25,290 nt of DNA. Origin: a virus. Position numbers and translations under genes: made by a program. Numbering within the stretch: position 1 is the stretch's first letter; the number at the start of each line of letters is the position of its first letter. The stretch lies in IMG/VR virus record IMGVR_UViG_3300009161_000212, positions 1-25,290 of that record. The stretch is one strand, 5' to 3'. The notes under the pieces are model-generated. The model did no database searches. It had not been told where the DNA came from and saw only the letters and a program-made list of their open reading frames with translations. Positions 13,664 through 20,733 of this stretch are shown here, piece by piece.

Positions 13664-15177
13664 TGGTTTTCCTCCGGTGTCTGCTGACCTCCGGGAGCGC
13701 CCGGTTGCGGGATTGATTCCGGGTCCGGCTGGACGGCCGCTTGCAACTGGTACGTGGTCTTGGCCGTGGTCGCGATGAGTGACGGATCCACTCCGGCCTC
13801 CTTGCACCGCTTCTGCAACCTGACCCAATAATCGATCTTCTGATCCATCACGTGCTCCCAGTCGTTGCCAATCTGCGCAGCCTCGATCTGCGGTGAAGAC
13901 AATCCGCGTTCCATTCGGATCTCAGAGACCTGCGCGGCGTATTTGGCGTCGGCTGTGATGTTGGCCGCGCCTTGGTAGCGCCACCGGTACCAGTCATCAG
14001 ACGGCGGCAGGATGCCCTCCTTGATAGCCTTTGCGATGCGCCACGCGTCAACCGAACGAGCCAGCGGGAACAGGCATTGGTTGCGCATCATGCCGACATG
14101 ACGATTGATGCGCTCAACCACAACACGCATGGCAGCGCCACCAACCTTAGACGGATCCAGGAAGTAGTCGATTGACCATCCCATCCCTGCCATGGCCTGA
14201 CGGATGATGGAATCCGCAAACTGCTGTTGCGCGGGAGTGGGTCGGTCAGCCTTGAGCGCCTCCAGCTTGCCTCCGGTTCCGCTGCGGAAGTATTGGATCT
14301 CGCCGCCACGCATTGAGTGCATGGCGAGATTTGCGTCTGGGTTAGTCTCGGTCGAATCCTCGCCGAGCAGGCTTTCCGCAGTCGCTGGAGGAAGTCCGGT
14401 TTCGTTGGTCTCAGCGAGGACGATCGAAGCCGCAAGCTTCTGCGCGATCAGCTCAAAACGCCGAACCTCGTCGACATCCTGAAAGTCCGTCATGGCGCAT
14501 CCAAGCGCAGAGAATCCGCGCACCTGGTCGGCGTACCGAGGCAGGAAGCGCACCTTCATATCGACGGCGCTGATGTCCTGATAGGTCGTCCTAGCGTCGT
14601 CGTATACCCGGTAAGCAAGCGGTCGCCCCACGTCATTGACGATCACTCCGTCAACGATTCGATAGCCTGCCCAAGGCGAGTCGGAGCCAGCGGTTCCAAC
14701 TCCATTGTCCCGGATGCGATGCGCTGGGATCGTCTGCAAAAGAGGGTATCCACCAGCGCCCTCGGTAAAGATAACGCCTACGTCTCCGTCGCGGATGATA
14801 TGAAGCATCCATAGGCGTTGCAAAGTCTGCATCGGGTACAGGTCCCCGCGCACGTCGCAGAGTCGGTCGTGATCCTCCAGCCATTGTTCCGCCAGCATGC
14901 CCCACTCGGAGTCAGACCCGGAAAATTGCGGCGTGAGTTCGCCAGACACAATTGCGGCCTGATCGTCGACTGATCCAGCCACCAGCGAGTTGTTTGCGTA
15001 AAGCCAGCGCCCCATCGACATCAGCAGCAGGCGATCTGTGCCGCTGTACAGGTTGGCCGAGTCGCGATCAAATCCAGTGCGAGCCCTCCGTTGCTGCGAG
15101 CCGATGGCAGCAGTGCTGATCCGGGTCGGCATTAGCCGCCCGAACTGGTCAAAGAGTCTGACGGGTTGCGTGGCCAT
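13660..15177 (-). CDS. Portal protein, lambda gpB-type (505 aa)
   Basis: The start ATG at 15177-15175 overlaps the stop of the gpW-like gene by one base (TAATG). The text matches the lambda portal family: FDRDSANLYSGTDRLLLMSM with RWLYANNSLVAGSVDDQAAI (roughly residues 37-80), QTIPAHRIRDNG, then VKFLPRYADQVRGFS-like and the late WSIDYFLDPSKVGGAAMRVV. The C-terminus is disordered and Pro/Gln-rich (PDPESIPQPGAPGGQQTPEE). The portal forms the dodecameric ring at the packaging vertex that docks the terminase and connector. Neighbours TerL, gpW-like and S49 protease are in lambda order, which strengthens the call. Confidence 0.92.
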   Translation of the reverse strand: MATQPVRLFDQFGRLMPTRISTAAIGSQQRRARTGFDRDSANLYSGTDRLLLMSMGRWLYANNSLVAGSVDDQAAIVSGELTPQFSGSDSEWGMLAEQWLEDHDRLCDVRGDLYPMQTLQRLWMLHIIRDGDVGVIFTEGAGGYPLLQTIPAHRIRDNGVGTAGSDSPWAGYRIVDGVIVNDVGRPLAYRVYDDARTTYQDISAVDMKVRFLPRYADQVRGFSALGCAMTDFQDVDEVRRFELIAQKLAASIVLAETNETGLPPATAESLLGEDSTETNPDANLAMHSMRGGEIQYFRSGTGGKLEALKADRPTPAQQQFADSIIRQAMAGMGWSIDYFLDPSKVGGAAMRVVVERINRHVGMMRNQCLFPLARSVDAWRIAKAIKEGILPPSDDWYRWRYQGAANITADAKYAAQVSEIRMERGLSSPQIEAAQIGNDWEHVMDQKIDYWVRLQKRCKEAGVDPSLIATTAKTTYQLQAAVQPDPESIPQPGAPGGQQTPEENQ

Positions 15178-15437
15178 TAGACAGCAGCGCCCATGACCGC
15201 CACCGATCTAGTCGGTGGAATCTGGGAAAGCGGATACAGATCCGGGTTGATCGCGAACAGTGCCTTTTGGACCAAAACAAACCGCTGGAACGGTCCCATC
15301 TGGATAATGGATGACGCCTGAACGTCGCCAGCGGACGAGGACTGCAGTTGCGATCCAGACAGCATTTCGGTCTGGATGCTCCTGCGAGCAGCCAGCAACT
15401 CCGCCTCAGTAAGTCCGACGAACGTGTTGAACGCCAC
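15177..15437 (-). CDS. gpW-like head-tail joining protein candidate (86 aa)
   Basis: It uses a GTG start at 15437-15435 and lies 25 bases after TerL and one base into the portal start. The early helix LTEAELLAARRSIQTEMLSG resembles the first helix of gpW-type joining proteins, and the middle is Ser/Gln-rich (GSQLQSSSAGDVQASSIIQM). The second half (FQRFVLVQKALFAINPDLYP) is a second helix. Lambda W is 68 residues and sits between A and B, the same position as here. Family assignment is positional plus helix pattern. Confidence 0.6.
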   Translation of the reverse strand: MAFNTFVGLTEAELLAARRSIQTEMLSGSQLQSSSAGDVQASSIIQMGPFQRFVLVQKALFAINPDLYPLSQIPPTRSVAVMGAAV

Positions 15438-15462
15438 ACCTTAACCTGTAACCGCAACACCG

Positions 15463-17217
15463 CTACGCAACGCCCTTTGCCATTGCGGCAAAAACTTGCA
15501 TGCGTGCCACGTCCCACGCGTGCGGTTCACATCCAACTTGCTCCCACGTTTCCGGCTCTCCGGGTTTCTTTCGGATCTTCATCATCGAGTTTAGCTGATC
15601 CGTGTAGTCCTGTTCCGCCTTTGTCATTGGCTCGATCTTGGGCTCGACCCATAGCCCAGAATCACGCAGCGCTTGCAGACGGTCAGCGGTCGATGGTTTG
15701 GAGATGAAGAAAGCCAAAGCCTTTTTACCCTTGCTGGTCAGCCCGTTGGAGTCCGGGTCACCCCACCAAGACAGGCTCCACGGTTTCTCCACCCACGTCG
15801 GAGCTTTACCAGGCTCAGCAACCTTATGCTTCCACGCCCTGCGAGCGTCACCACGGATGCAGACCCAATCGTAATTTGCCGCCCACGTGTACACCATGCG
15901 AGCATTCCAAGCCGCGTCAATGATCACGCATCGCGGCTTGATGTTCATCGCGATTCTCAGCGCCTCAATCTCCTCTGGCGTTTTGACCTGCCCCCAATGC
16001 AGTCGGCGGCTTTCACCGGTCTTAGACCAAGCCCTAGCCATGACGTGGAAATGGCCGTGCTGCGTGTCGACTGACATGAATCGGAAAGCCTCGTCAGGCC
16101 ATTCCTCTGAAGCTGACATTTCGACGCGCTGCAACGGGTTTTCCGATTCGGCAACGGTCCGTTCATTGGCGAACTCCGCCAGTTGCTTCTGGGTGAAATC
16201 CACCAGAGGCTTCCAATTGCCACGCTTGGACTGAACTCGGGCAGCGAGAAACAACGCGACAAGATCGCGCCACTGGGCGCAGATGACATCGTTCCAATGG
16301 TATGAATGCGACTCCGAGGACCCACCCTCGACACGAGCGTATCGACCCAGGGCATTCCATCGGCCTTGCGTCTGCTTGCATTCCCTGTGCTCGTGCCCGC
16401 AGAACTGGCAGACGTAACGCGTCGACGCTTTGGCGCCCTCGATGTCGTAGGATCCGTCTGCCCTTTTGTCGGCTGCAAACACGATTCCGTAGCGGCTTTC
16501 ATTGTCGTGCTTGCCCGAAAAAACAGGTCGCTGATAGACGCCGCATGCGTCGCACGGGACTTCCCACTCATGCACGGTCCCGGCTGTGTATTGCTGCCAC
16601 CATTCCCCGCCAGTCTCTCCGCCTTGGGAAATGCCGAGGAACTTGTCGGACTGATTGCGCCTGAAGTCTCCAAGCCGCGTCTTTGCCTGTCCCAGTCGCC
16701 CATGAGGCCAAAGCCAAAGCTCGTCGCCGATGAGGTAGCGATAGCCTCGCGCTTGTAGATTGCCAAATGCCGGACCCTTTACGTGGACCGGGTAGCCATT
16801 GGCCAGTTGGATCTCGGTTGATCGGTCCTTGTGCCGGTTTTCGGGCAGCAGCGACTGGACGGCCTCGCACGCGTGCAGAATTGGCATCAGGCGCGTTTCG
16901 CAATGCAGTCTGGCCTGATCATCCACGGCGAAGACCCAAAGCAACGGACCGGGGTCTTGGGCGATTGCCCACGGTGCAAACACGTCCGCGATCAAAGTCT
17001 TTCCGGTCCGAGGCGGAGCCAGAATGTTAACCTCTCGCACTCGATCGGATTTGAGCGAGTCCAACGGCGCGATAAAGTGACGCGAGATCGACGGATCAAA
17101 CTTGCCAGAAAACGTCAGCGTTGGAGGCAACGTCACGTTATCCGCCGCCCACTCCGAAATGGGCCTTCGGTCAGGCACCCACTGTATTCTCCGCCACTCT
17201 TCTGCCAGATCAATCAC
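15463..17217 (-). CDS. Terminase large subunit, GpA type (584 aa)
   Basis: ATG 17217-17215 overlaps the upstream stop as ATGA. The N-terminal ATPase has a Walker A-like APPRTGKT (residues 67-74) and Walker B YLIGDE (161-166). A zinc-binding insertion follows with C222/C225 (CDAC) and C270/C273 (CQFCGHEHREC), as in lambda GpA relatives. The C-terminal nuclease shows D384 (FMSVDTQHG), D434 (VIIDAAWNA) and a final Asp in HAWDVARMQ. It cuts concatemers and drives DNA into the prohead. Unusually, it lies about 7.5 kb from the small subunit and downstream of capsid, fibre and lysis genes. Confidence 0.95.
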   Translation of the reverse strand: MIDLAEEWRRIQWVPDRRPISEWAADNVTLPPTLTFSGKFDPSISRHFIAPLDSLKSDRVREVNILAPPRTGKTLIADVFAPWAIAQDPGPLLWVFAVDDQARLHCETRLMPILHACEAVQSLLPENRHKDRSTEIQLANGYPVHVKGPAFGNLQARGYRYLIGDELWLWPHGRLGQAKTRLGDFRRNQSDKFLGISQGGETGGEWWQQYTAGTVHEWEVPCDACGVYQRPVFSGKHDNESRYGIVFAADKRADGSYDIEGAKASTRYVCQFCGHEHRECKQTQGRWNALGRYARVEGGSSESHSYHWNDVICAQWRDLVALFLAARVQSKRGNWKPLVDFTQKQLAEFANERTVAESENPLQRVEMSASEEWPDEAFRFMSVDTQHGHFHVMARAWSKTGESRRLHWGQVKTPEEIEALRIAMNIKPRCVIIDAAWNARMVYTWAANYDWVCIRGDARRAWKHKVAEPGKAPTWVEKPWSLSWWGDPDSNGLTSKGKKALAFFISKPSTADRLQALRDSGLWVEPKIEPMTKAEQDYTDQLNSMMKIRKKPGEPETWEQVGCEPHAWDVARMQVFAAMAKGVA

Positions 17218-18002
17218 GCGCCAGTTATGGCCTCGTCGGCAGCTTGCGCAAGCTTGTCCGCAAGGTGCTTCTCCATCTCAATCCGCTCATCCCGGAATGC
17301 GCGCGTGGCAGCAGCCGTGTAAATCGCGTTGACCCGCTCCAATTGGTTATCGGTGATGCCAATTGACAAATTCATCCACGCTTCCGTCTTCGAACCAGAA
17401 AATCCCGGCTTTGCAGTCCAGACCTGAAACTTTGCGCCTCTGTGTCTTGCCACGTTTCCGGTTCCCTCAAGCCCTCCGTATTCGCGGACCAGTCTCATGA
17501 ACGCGGCATTGCCGGAAATCTGCTTACCCTTGGACTTCTTAGACGAGCCGCCAAACTGCGTGAAGTGCCCTTGGAACTTTCTGATGGCCCCAATTAATCC
17601 CGATTTGAGGTAGCCCACTGAGCCGATAGATTTGCGCCTAAGCGAGGCGGCAGCCTTGGCCATTCGGGCTCCGTAAAGTCCTTTTGAACCTTCTCCCTCA
17701 GTCGGCATTTTTGCCCTGCGAGCCTGCGCGATTAGGTGAACACGCCGAAGCTCTCGCGCTCGACCCACCTTTTTCCCAGTCTTCTTGTCCATGCGCCGAT
17801 CGCCAATCGGCTGGTTAAGATAGGCTCGAATCTCGTCCCGCTTCTGCTGCACCCGATGCGGCGGAATCAGGACAAACATCCGCATCAAAAGAAATGCCAT
17901 GCGCGCATTTACTGCCACGGACATTTCGCGGCTGGTCGTCACCAGCCAGCGCTTCATGACCTCGTTGAACCTCTCCGTCTCAATTGTGAGTTCGGCTCTC
18001 AC
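17214..18002 (-). CDS. Tail completion / minor tail Z-like or gp10-like connector protein (262 aa)
   Basis: It uses a GTG start at 18002-18000 in a GTGA overlap with the preceding gene. The N-terminus (AELTIETERFNEVMKRWLVT, then SREMSVAVNARMAFLLMRMF) is the helix-rich opening of lambda Z/HK97 gp10-type proteins that join head and tail. The middle is strongly basic (DKKTGKKVGRARELRRVHLI; RRKSIGSVGYLKSGLIGAIR). The C-terminal helix is charged (ATRAFRDERIEMEKHLADKL). The size exceeds gp10 (about 120-150) and is nearer to lambda Z (192). It follows the FII-like gene as Z follows FII in lambda. The assignment is moderate. Confidence 0.55.
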   Translation of the reverse strand: MRAELTIETERFNEVMKRWLVTTSREMSVAVNARMAFLLMRMFVLIPPHRVQQKRDEIRAYLNQPIGDRRMDKKTGKKVGRARELRRVHLIAQARRAKMPTEGEGSKGLYGARMAKAAASLRRKSIGSVGYLKSGLIGAIRKFQGHFTQFGGSSKKSKGKQISGNAAFMRLVREYGGLEGTGNVARHRGAKFQVWTAKPGFSGSKTEAWMNLSIGITDNQLERVNAIYTAAATRAFRDERIEMEKHLADKLAQAADEAITGA

Positions 18003-18370
18003 GCGTTGGCATCAGCACACATTAGGATGATGTACACGTTGTCAGGGGAAAACGCGGTCTTCACGATTCTGCGGGTCGATCCCTGGTAAATGATTGTCTT
18101 GCCCGTCACCGGAGTCGGTCGGTCATTATCCATGGTGTAGAGTTCGGAATCCATGGTGATTAGCGTAGAGTCTACAGTCAGGAACTCTTCGCGATCTACA
18201 AACAGCGTCAACGATACCGTCATGTCGTAGCCGCCGTCGGCCACGATTGATCCCACGCCGAGCGTATTAGGCACACACGGGACCGGCAGCGACTTCCAGG
18301 TAAAAGTCGGCGATTCCAGAAGCGTTCGCAGGCTCGAAAGACCTGCCCTTGTCATGTTGGCAATGCTCAT
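17999..18370 (-). CDS. Head-tail attachment protein, FII-like candidate (123 aa)
   Basis: ATG 18370-18368 overlaps the stop of the overprinted gene as ATGA; an upstream start gives a 15-residue extension over that gene. After an N-terminal helix (IANMTRAGLSSLRTLLESPT) the protein has strands typical of head-tail stoppers: VSLTLFVDREEFLTVDSTLI, then GKTIIYQGSTRRIVKTAFSP and VYIILMCADA at the C-terminus. This resembles the short beta-barrel tail attachment fold of gpFII. It sits just ahead of the Z-like gene. The call rests on fold-like pattern and order. Confidence 0.5.
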   Translation of the reverse strand: MSIANMTRAGLSSLRTLLESPTFTWKSLPVPCVPNTLGVGSIVADGGYDMTVSLTLFVDREEFLTVDSTLITMDSELYTMDNDRPTPVTGKTIIYQGSTRRIVKTAFSPDNVYIILMCADANA

Positions 18371-18666
18371 CGCATCAGCTTGTAGACTGCCTCCTTTTCC
18401 GCCATTGAAAACCACTCAGGCACAATGCCTGAATCCGCAGCGTCAATAAGCTGCTGCGCGGTCGCCCTAGCGGATCTTCCCAAGAATGGAGTCGAGCGCT
18501 TCAAGGGCTCGGACTGCGTTAGTTCCGCTGGATTCCTGGGCGAGGCTTCCGACGCTTGCTCCTTGCTGCTTTTCGGTTTGGCTGGCTCGGAAGTTTGCGA
18601 GTTGCGACCGAGACGTGAAGAGCGTGGAAGCCGAGACGATCGTGCTGACCTTGGTAATCTGTCCAT
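18367..18666 (-). CDS. Small overlapping gene, out of frame with the lipoprotein gene (99 aa)
   Basis: The stop overlaps the FII-like start as ATGA, and the last 33 codons (ARATAQQLIDAADSGIVPEW, then a MAEKEAVYKLMR ending) are the only plausible coding in the gap before that gene. ATG 18666-18664 has AAAGG about seven bases upstream, so translation could begin inside the lipoprotein gene, overprinting about 200 bases. The overprinted part is Arg/Ser-rich (PRSARSSRLPRSSRLGRN) with rarer codons such as AGA, AGG and TTA, as expected for a second-frame product. A TTG start near 18483 would give a much shorter protein. The role is unknown; head-tail or lysis function are both possible. Confidence 0.5.
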   Translation of the reverse strand: MDRLPRSARSSRLPRSSRLGRNSQTSEPAKPKSSKEQASEASPRNPAELTQSEPLKRSTPFLGRSARATAQQLIDAADSGIVPEWFSMAEKEAVYKLMR

Positions 18667-18754
18667 CTGGTGCCTTTCGTTCGTCGATCTGGGTCGTCTT
18701 AAATCTAGCGCAACCAACCATGGCCAGCGCTACAATCAGTGCAATGCGTTTCAT
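18467..18754 (-). CDS. Small lipoprotein, outer-spanin candidate (95 aa)
   Basis: ATG 18754-18752 overlaps the holin stop as ATGA. The N-terminus MKRIALIVALAMVGC is a lipoprotein signal with lipidated Cys at residue 15 (MVGC; the usual lipobox ends in an L-A/S-G/A-C type). The mature part is soluble, Ser/Gln-rich (KTTQIDERKAPDGQITKV; QTEKQQGASVGSLAQESS), without domains. Position next to a holin and close to a membrane/coiled-coil protein suggests the Rz1-like outer-membrane subunit of a spanin pair. Its 3' two thirds are overlapped by another frame. This implies a Gram-negative host. Confidence 0.65.
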   Translation of the reverse strand: MKRIALIVALAMVGCARFKTTQIDERKAPDGQITKVSTIVSASTLFTSRSQLANFRASQTEKQQGASVGSLAQESSGTNAVRALEALDSILGKIR

Positions 18755-19026
18755 TTCTTGATGATCTCGGTGTTGCCCGTCCGACGCTTAACGTCGTCCG
18801 CTGCGCCCTTGACGCCTTGGTGAATGCCGGTGGCACCTAGGCCAGCCACAAATCCAGACACCACGTTGAGCGCATCCCAGCCGCACAACGCGGGCACCAG
18901 CACAGCGCCAGCGACCGCAGCCAGCGTCGGGATGTAGGCGTTTGGAAACTTCGGCCAAGACTTGGCCAATGCCCCGAGACCAAGGCTTGCCGTGGTCGCC
19001 AATGGTATAGCTTCAGCGAGTGTCAT
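18751..19026 (-). CDS. Holin candidate (91 aa)
   Basis: ATG 19026-19024 is preferred to a TTG at 19053; both overlap the preceding gene. Two hydrophobic stretches are visible, about residues 6-20 (IPLATTASLGLGALA) and a stronger one with AYIPTLAAVAGAVLVPALCG. DALNVVSGFVAGLGATGIHQ follows as a possible third, and the tail is charged (KGAADDVKRRTGNTEIIKK). The FPNAYIP...GIHQGVKG texture recalls Hol44-type holins. It should permeabilise the inner membrane at lysis. It lies between a TM/coiled-coil gene and a lipoprotein gene, a lysis-like grouping. Confidence 0.65.
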   Translation of the reverse strand: MTLAEAIPLATTASLGLGALAKSWPKFPNAYIPTLAAVAGAVLVPALCGWDALNVVSGFVAGLGATGIHQGVKGAADDVKRRTGNTEIIKK

Positions 19027-19261
19027 ATTTTGCGATTCCGGTTTTGGCTTCAATTTTGATCAATCGACGCTCGTGGTCCTCAAGCCGAGTGTTGAACGAC
19101 TCCAGCTTGCGCTCAATGCTGGCGATGCTCCGCTTGATCTCAGACAAGTGGTTGAAGGTTGCCGCCAACCAAAACCCTCCAAATCCGACGCTAAACAGAA
19201 TTGCCCATAGCAATCGAAGAGGAAGGTTTACCCGTGTGCCTTCGTCGATCTGATTCTTCAT
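19013..19261 (-). CDS. Single-pass membrane coiled-coil protein, inner-spanin candidate (82 aa)
   Basis: ATG 19261-19259 starts three bases after the fibre gene ends. A transmembrane segment at about residues 14-34 (PLRLLWAILFSVGFGGFWLA) is followed by a coiled coil (HLSEIKRSIASIERKLESFN, then RLEDHERRLIKIEA). N-terminal anchor plus periplasmic coiled coil is the layout of Rz-type inner spanins, though at 82 residues it is shorter than lambda Rz (153). With the lipoprotein gene nearby it may form a two-component spanin separated by the holin. It overlaps the holin start. Confidence 0.55.
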   Translation of the reverse strand: MKNQIDEGTRVNLPLRLLWAILFSVGFGGFWLAATFNHLSEIKRSIASIERKLESFNTRLEDHERRLIKIEAKTGIAKYDTR

Positions 19262-19264
19262 ACG

Positions 19265-20359
19265 TCAAGCAACTGTAAGCGCTGGCTGCGCAGTAATTTT
19301 GCCGGAAGCGTTCCTGGTTACAAGCGATTGAGTCACGGTCTTGGAGCTTGCCGTGTGCGTGATGGTGTAAGCGTCAATCGTAAGAAACGTCGAATTCTTG
19401 TTGGTCCGATTGAAAGTACCAGCGCTGCCGTCAGGCCATGACACAGTTGCGACTGTAATCACGTTGTCTCCGTCCAATGTTGCCGATGTCAACGTGTAGG
19501 CCATTGACGCTGCCCAAGCCTTCAAATCGATGCTTGGATCGTTCTTCCAAATTTGCGTTGAAGAATCGTACCGCAGCGATTGGCCATTTACTGGAGACGC
19601 GATCGTTACGTCATGCAATTCATCAAGCTCGTAACCGTTCTGAATGCGGATGAACGCTGACCCGTTGCTGCCGTTGCTGGCGTTGATAACGCGTCCGAGA
19701 TAGACGCCATTGGCCGGATCCGCTGGAGGCGTTGTCTGCCAACCACCAGCGGTTGAGGAAAGCCAAAGAGACGCACCGTTTGAAAACGTCGAAGATGGCA
19801 GGTTGCTTAGTCCGGTAAGCAACCCTTCAACAATCACGTACCCCTCGGTTGATGCCGTGATGGTTTCAGCGGCAACACCGAACGTTTTTGAAGACGCGAT
19901 TTCAGTGTCTGCATCCGCCAGTTCGACTTCCAGATGCGATCCGGTCGACCCGGTGATGTAAACCACCTGGCCCTTGGTGATCGTGCCAGCGGATTGCTTT
20001 CGGCAGGAGCGCAGCAAAGCCTCGTTGACGTTGCTTGCGTAGGATCCAGTGACAACGCCGATGCCCTGCAACGTGCCGCCGGTCAAATTAACAGCATTGG
20101 CATTCTGTGTCGCGACAGTGCCAAGTCCGAGCTGGGTACGAAGGTTGGCAGCATCAGCAGCAACACGGGCAGAAAGCGTGCTAGGCGTGTCCAAGACTCC
20201 ACCAGTGACCGACACAAGCCCAGTGCCGGAAGGCGCAGGGCCAGTAGGCCCAACGACGCCGTTGGCGACCACGTTCAGCGTCAATGGAAGCGTCTGCTCG
20301 GTCTTGGAAAATTCCAGACCGCTCGCACCATAAACCACAGACACATTCACGTCGCTCAT
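19265..20359 (-). CDS. Tail fibre-like protein (364 aa)
   Basis: ATG 20359-20357 overlaps the upstream stop as ATGA. A short collagen-like GPTGPAPSGTG (residues 36-46) leads to a fibre-type segment (LRTQLGLGTVATQNANAVNL, then TGGTLQGIGV), a wording common in phage tail fibres. Residues about 120-190 form a small beta domain (KGQVVYITGSTGSHLEVELA, GYVIVEGLLTGL). The C-terminal domain is beta-rich (SPVNGQSLRYDSSTQIWKND and later FLTIDAYTITHTASSKTVTQ). It is probably a trimeric receptor-binding or shaft protein. It sits between capsid and lysis genes rather than after the tail block. Confidence 0.7.
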   Translation of the reverse strand: MSDVNVSVVYGASGLEFSKTEQTLPLTLNVVANGVVGPTGPAPSGTGLVSVTGGVLDTPSTLSARVAADAANLRTQLGLGTVATQNANAVNLTGGTLQGIGVVTGSYASNVNEALLRSCRKQSAGTITKGQVVYITGSTGSHLEVELADADTEIASSKTFGVAAETITASTEGYVIVEGLLTGLSNLPSSTFSNGASLWLSSTAGGWQTTPPADPANGVYLGRVINASNGSNGSAFIRIQNGYELDELHDVTIASPVNGQSLRYDSSTQIWKNDPSIDLKAWAASMAYTLTSATLDGDNVITVATVSWPDGSAGTFNRTNKNSTFLTIDAYTITHTASSKTVTQSLVTRNASGKITAQPALTVA

Positions 20360-20718
20360 AGATTCGTTGGTCCGTCAGCCAGCTTAATCAAATAAGTCTT
20401 GGTTGCGGACTTGGTCACGGAGTTTGCCCAGAAGAAAAAGTCCACGTAATACGTTCCAGCTTCAAGCATCCCGGTCGTGGCGCTCGGAATCAGAATGGTG
20501 GCACTTGCTGCTCCAGACCCGGCAACCGTTGCCGAGACATTGCCGGAATCCCAAATCAATTGATCAGACGAGTTTCGAAGCTGTCCCTTGATTGTAAGCC
20601 CCGTCCAGCTAACAGACGCAGAGGCAGCAAACGAAAAGGCGAACGAGATGTCCTCCCATCGCTTTTTGTAGATCGGATTGGCTGAGTCTACGCTGAGACC
20701 TGACGTCGTGAGTGGCAT
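20356..20718 (-). CDS. Small baseplate/fibre-associated beta protein (120 aa)
   Basis: ATG 20718-20716 lies 15 bases after the previous gene. Residues are beta-sandwich-like: DISFAFSFAASASVSWTGLT, IKGQLRNSSDQLIWDSGNVS, then SATILIPSATTGMLEAGTYY with VDFFFWAN. The pattern of polar strands ending in a G-x-Y-x-x-D-like turn resembles BppU-type N-terminal or Ig-like phage domains. It probably connects the two fibre-like proteins that flank it, with which it is tightly linked. Family recognition is tentative. Confidence 0.55.
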   Translation of the reverse strand: MPLTTSGLSVDSANPIYKKRWEDISFAFSFAASASVSWTGLTIKGQLRNSSDQLIWDSGNVSATVAGSGAASATILIPSATTGMLEAGTYYVDFFFWANSVTKSATKTYLIKLADGPTNL

Positions 20719-20733
20719 AGATTGTTGGATTGT

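Noticed and set aside
15957-16766. 269-codon minus-strand frame inside the terminase large subunit gene
   Set aside because: It is out of frame with the clear GpA-type terminase and has no motif or junction support.
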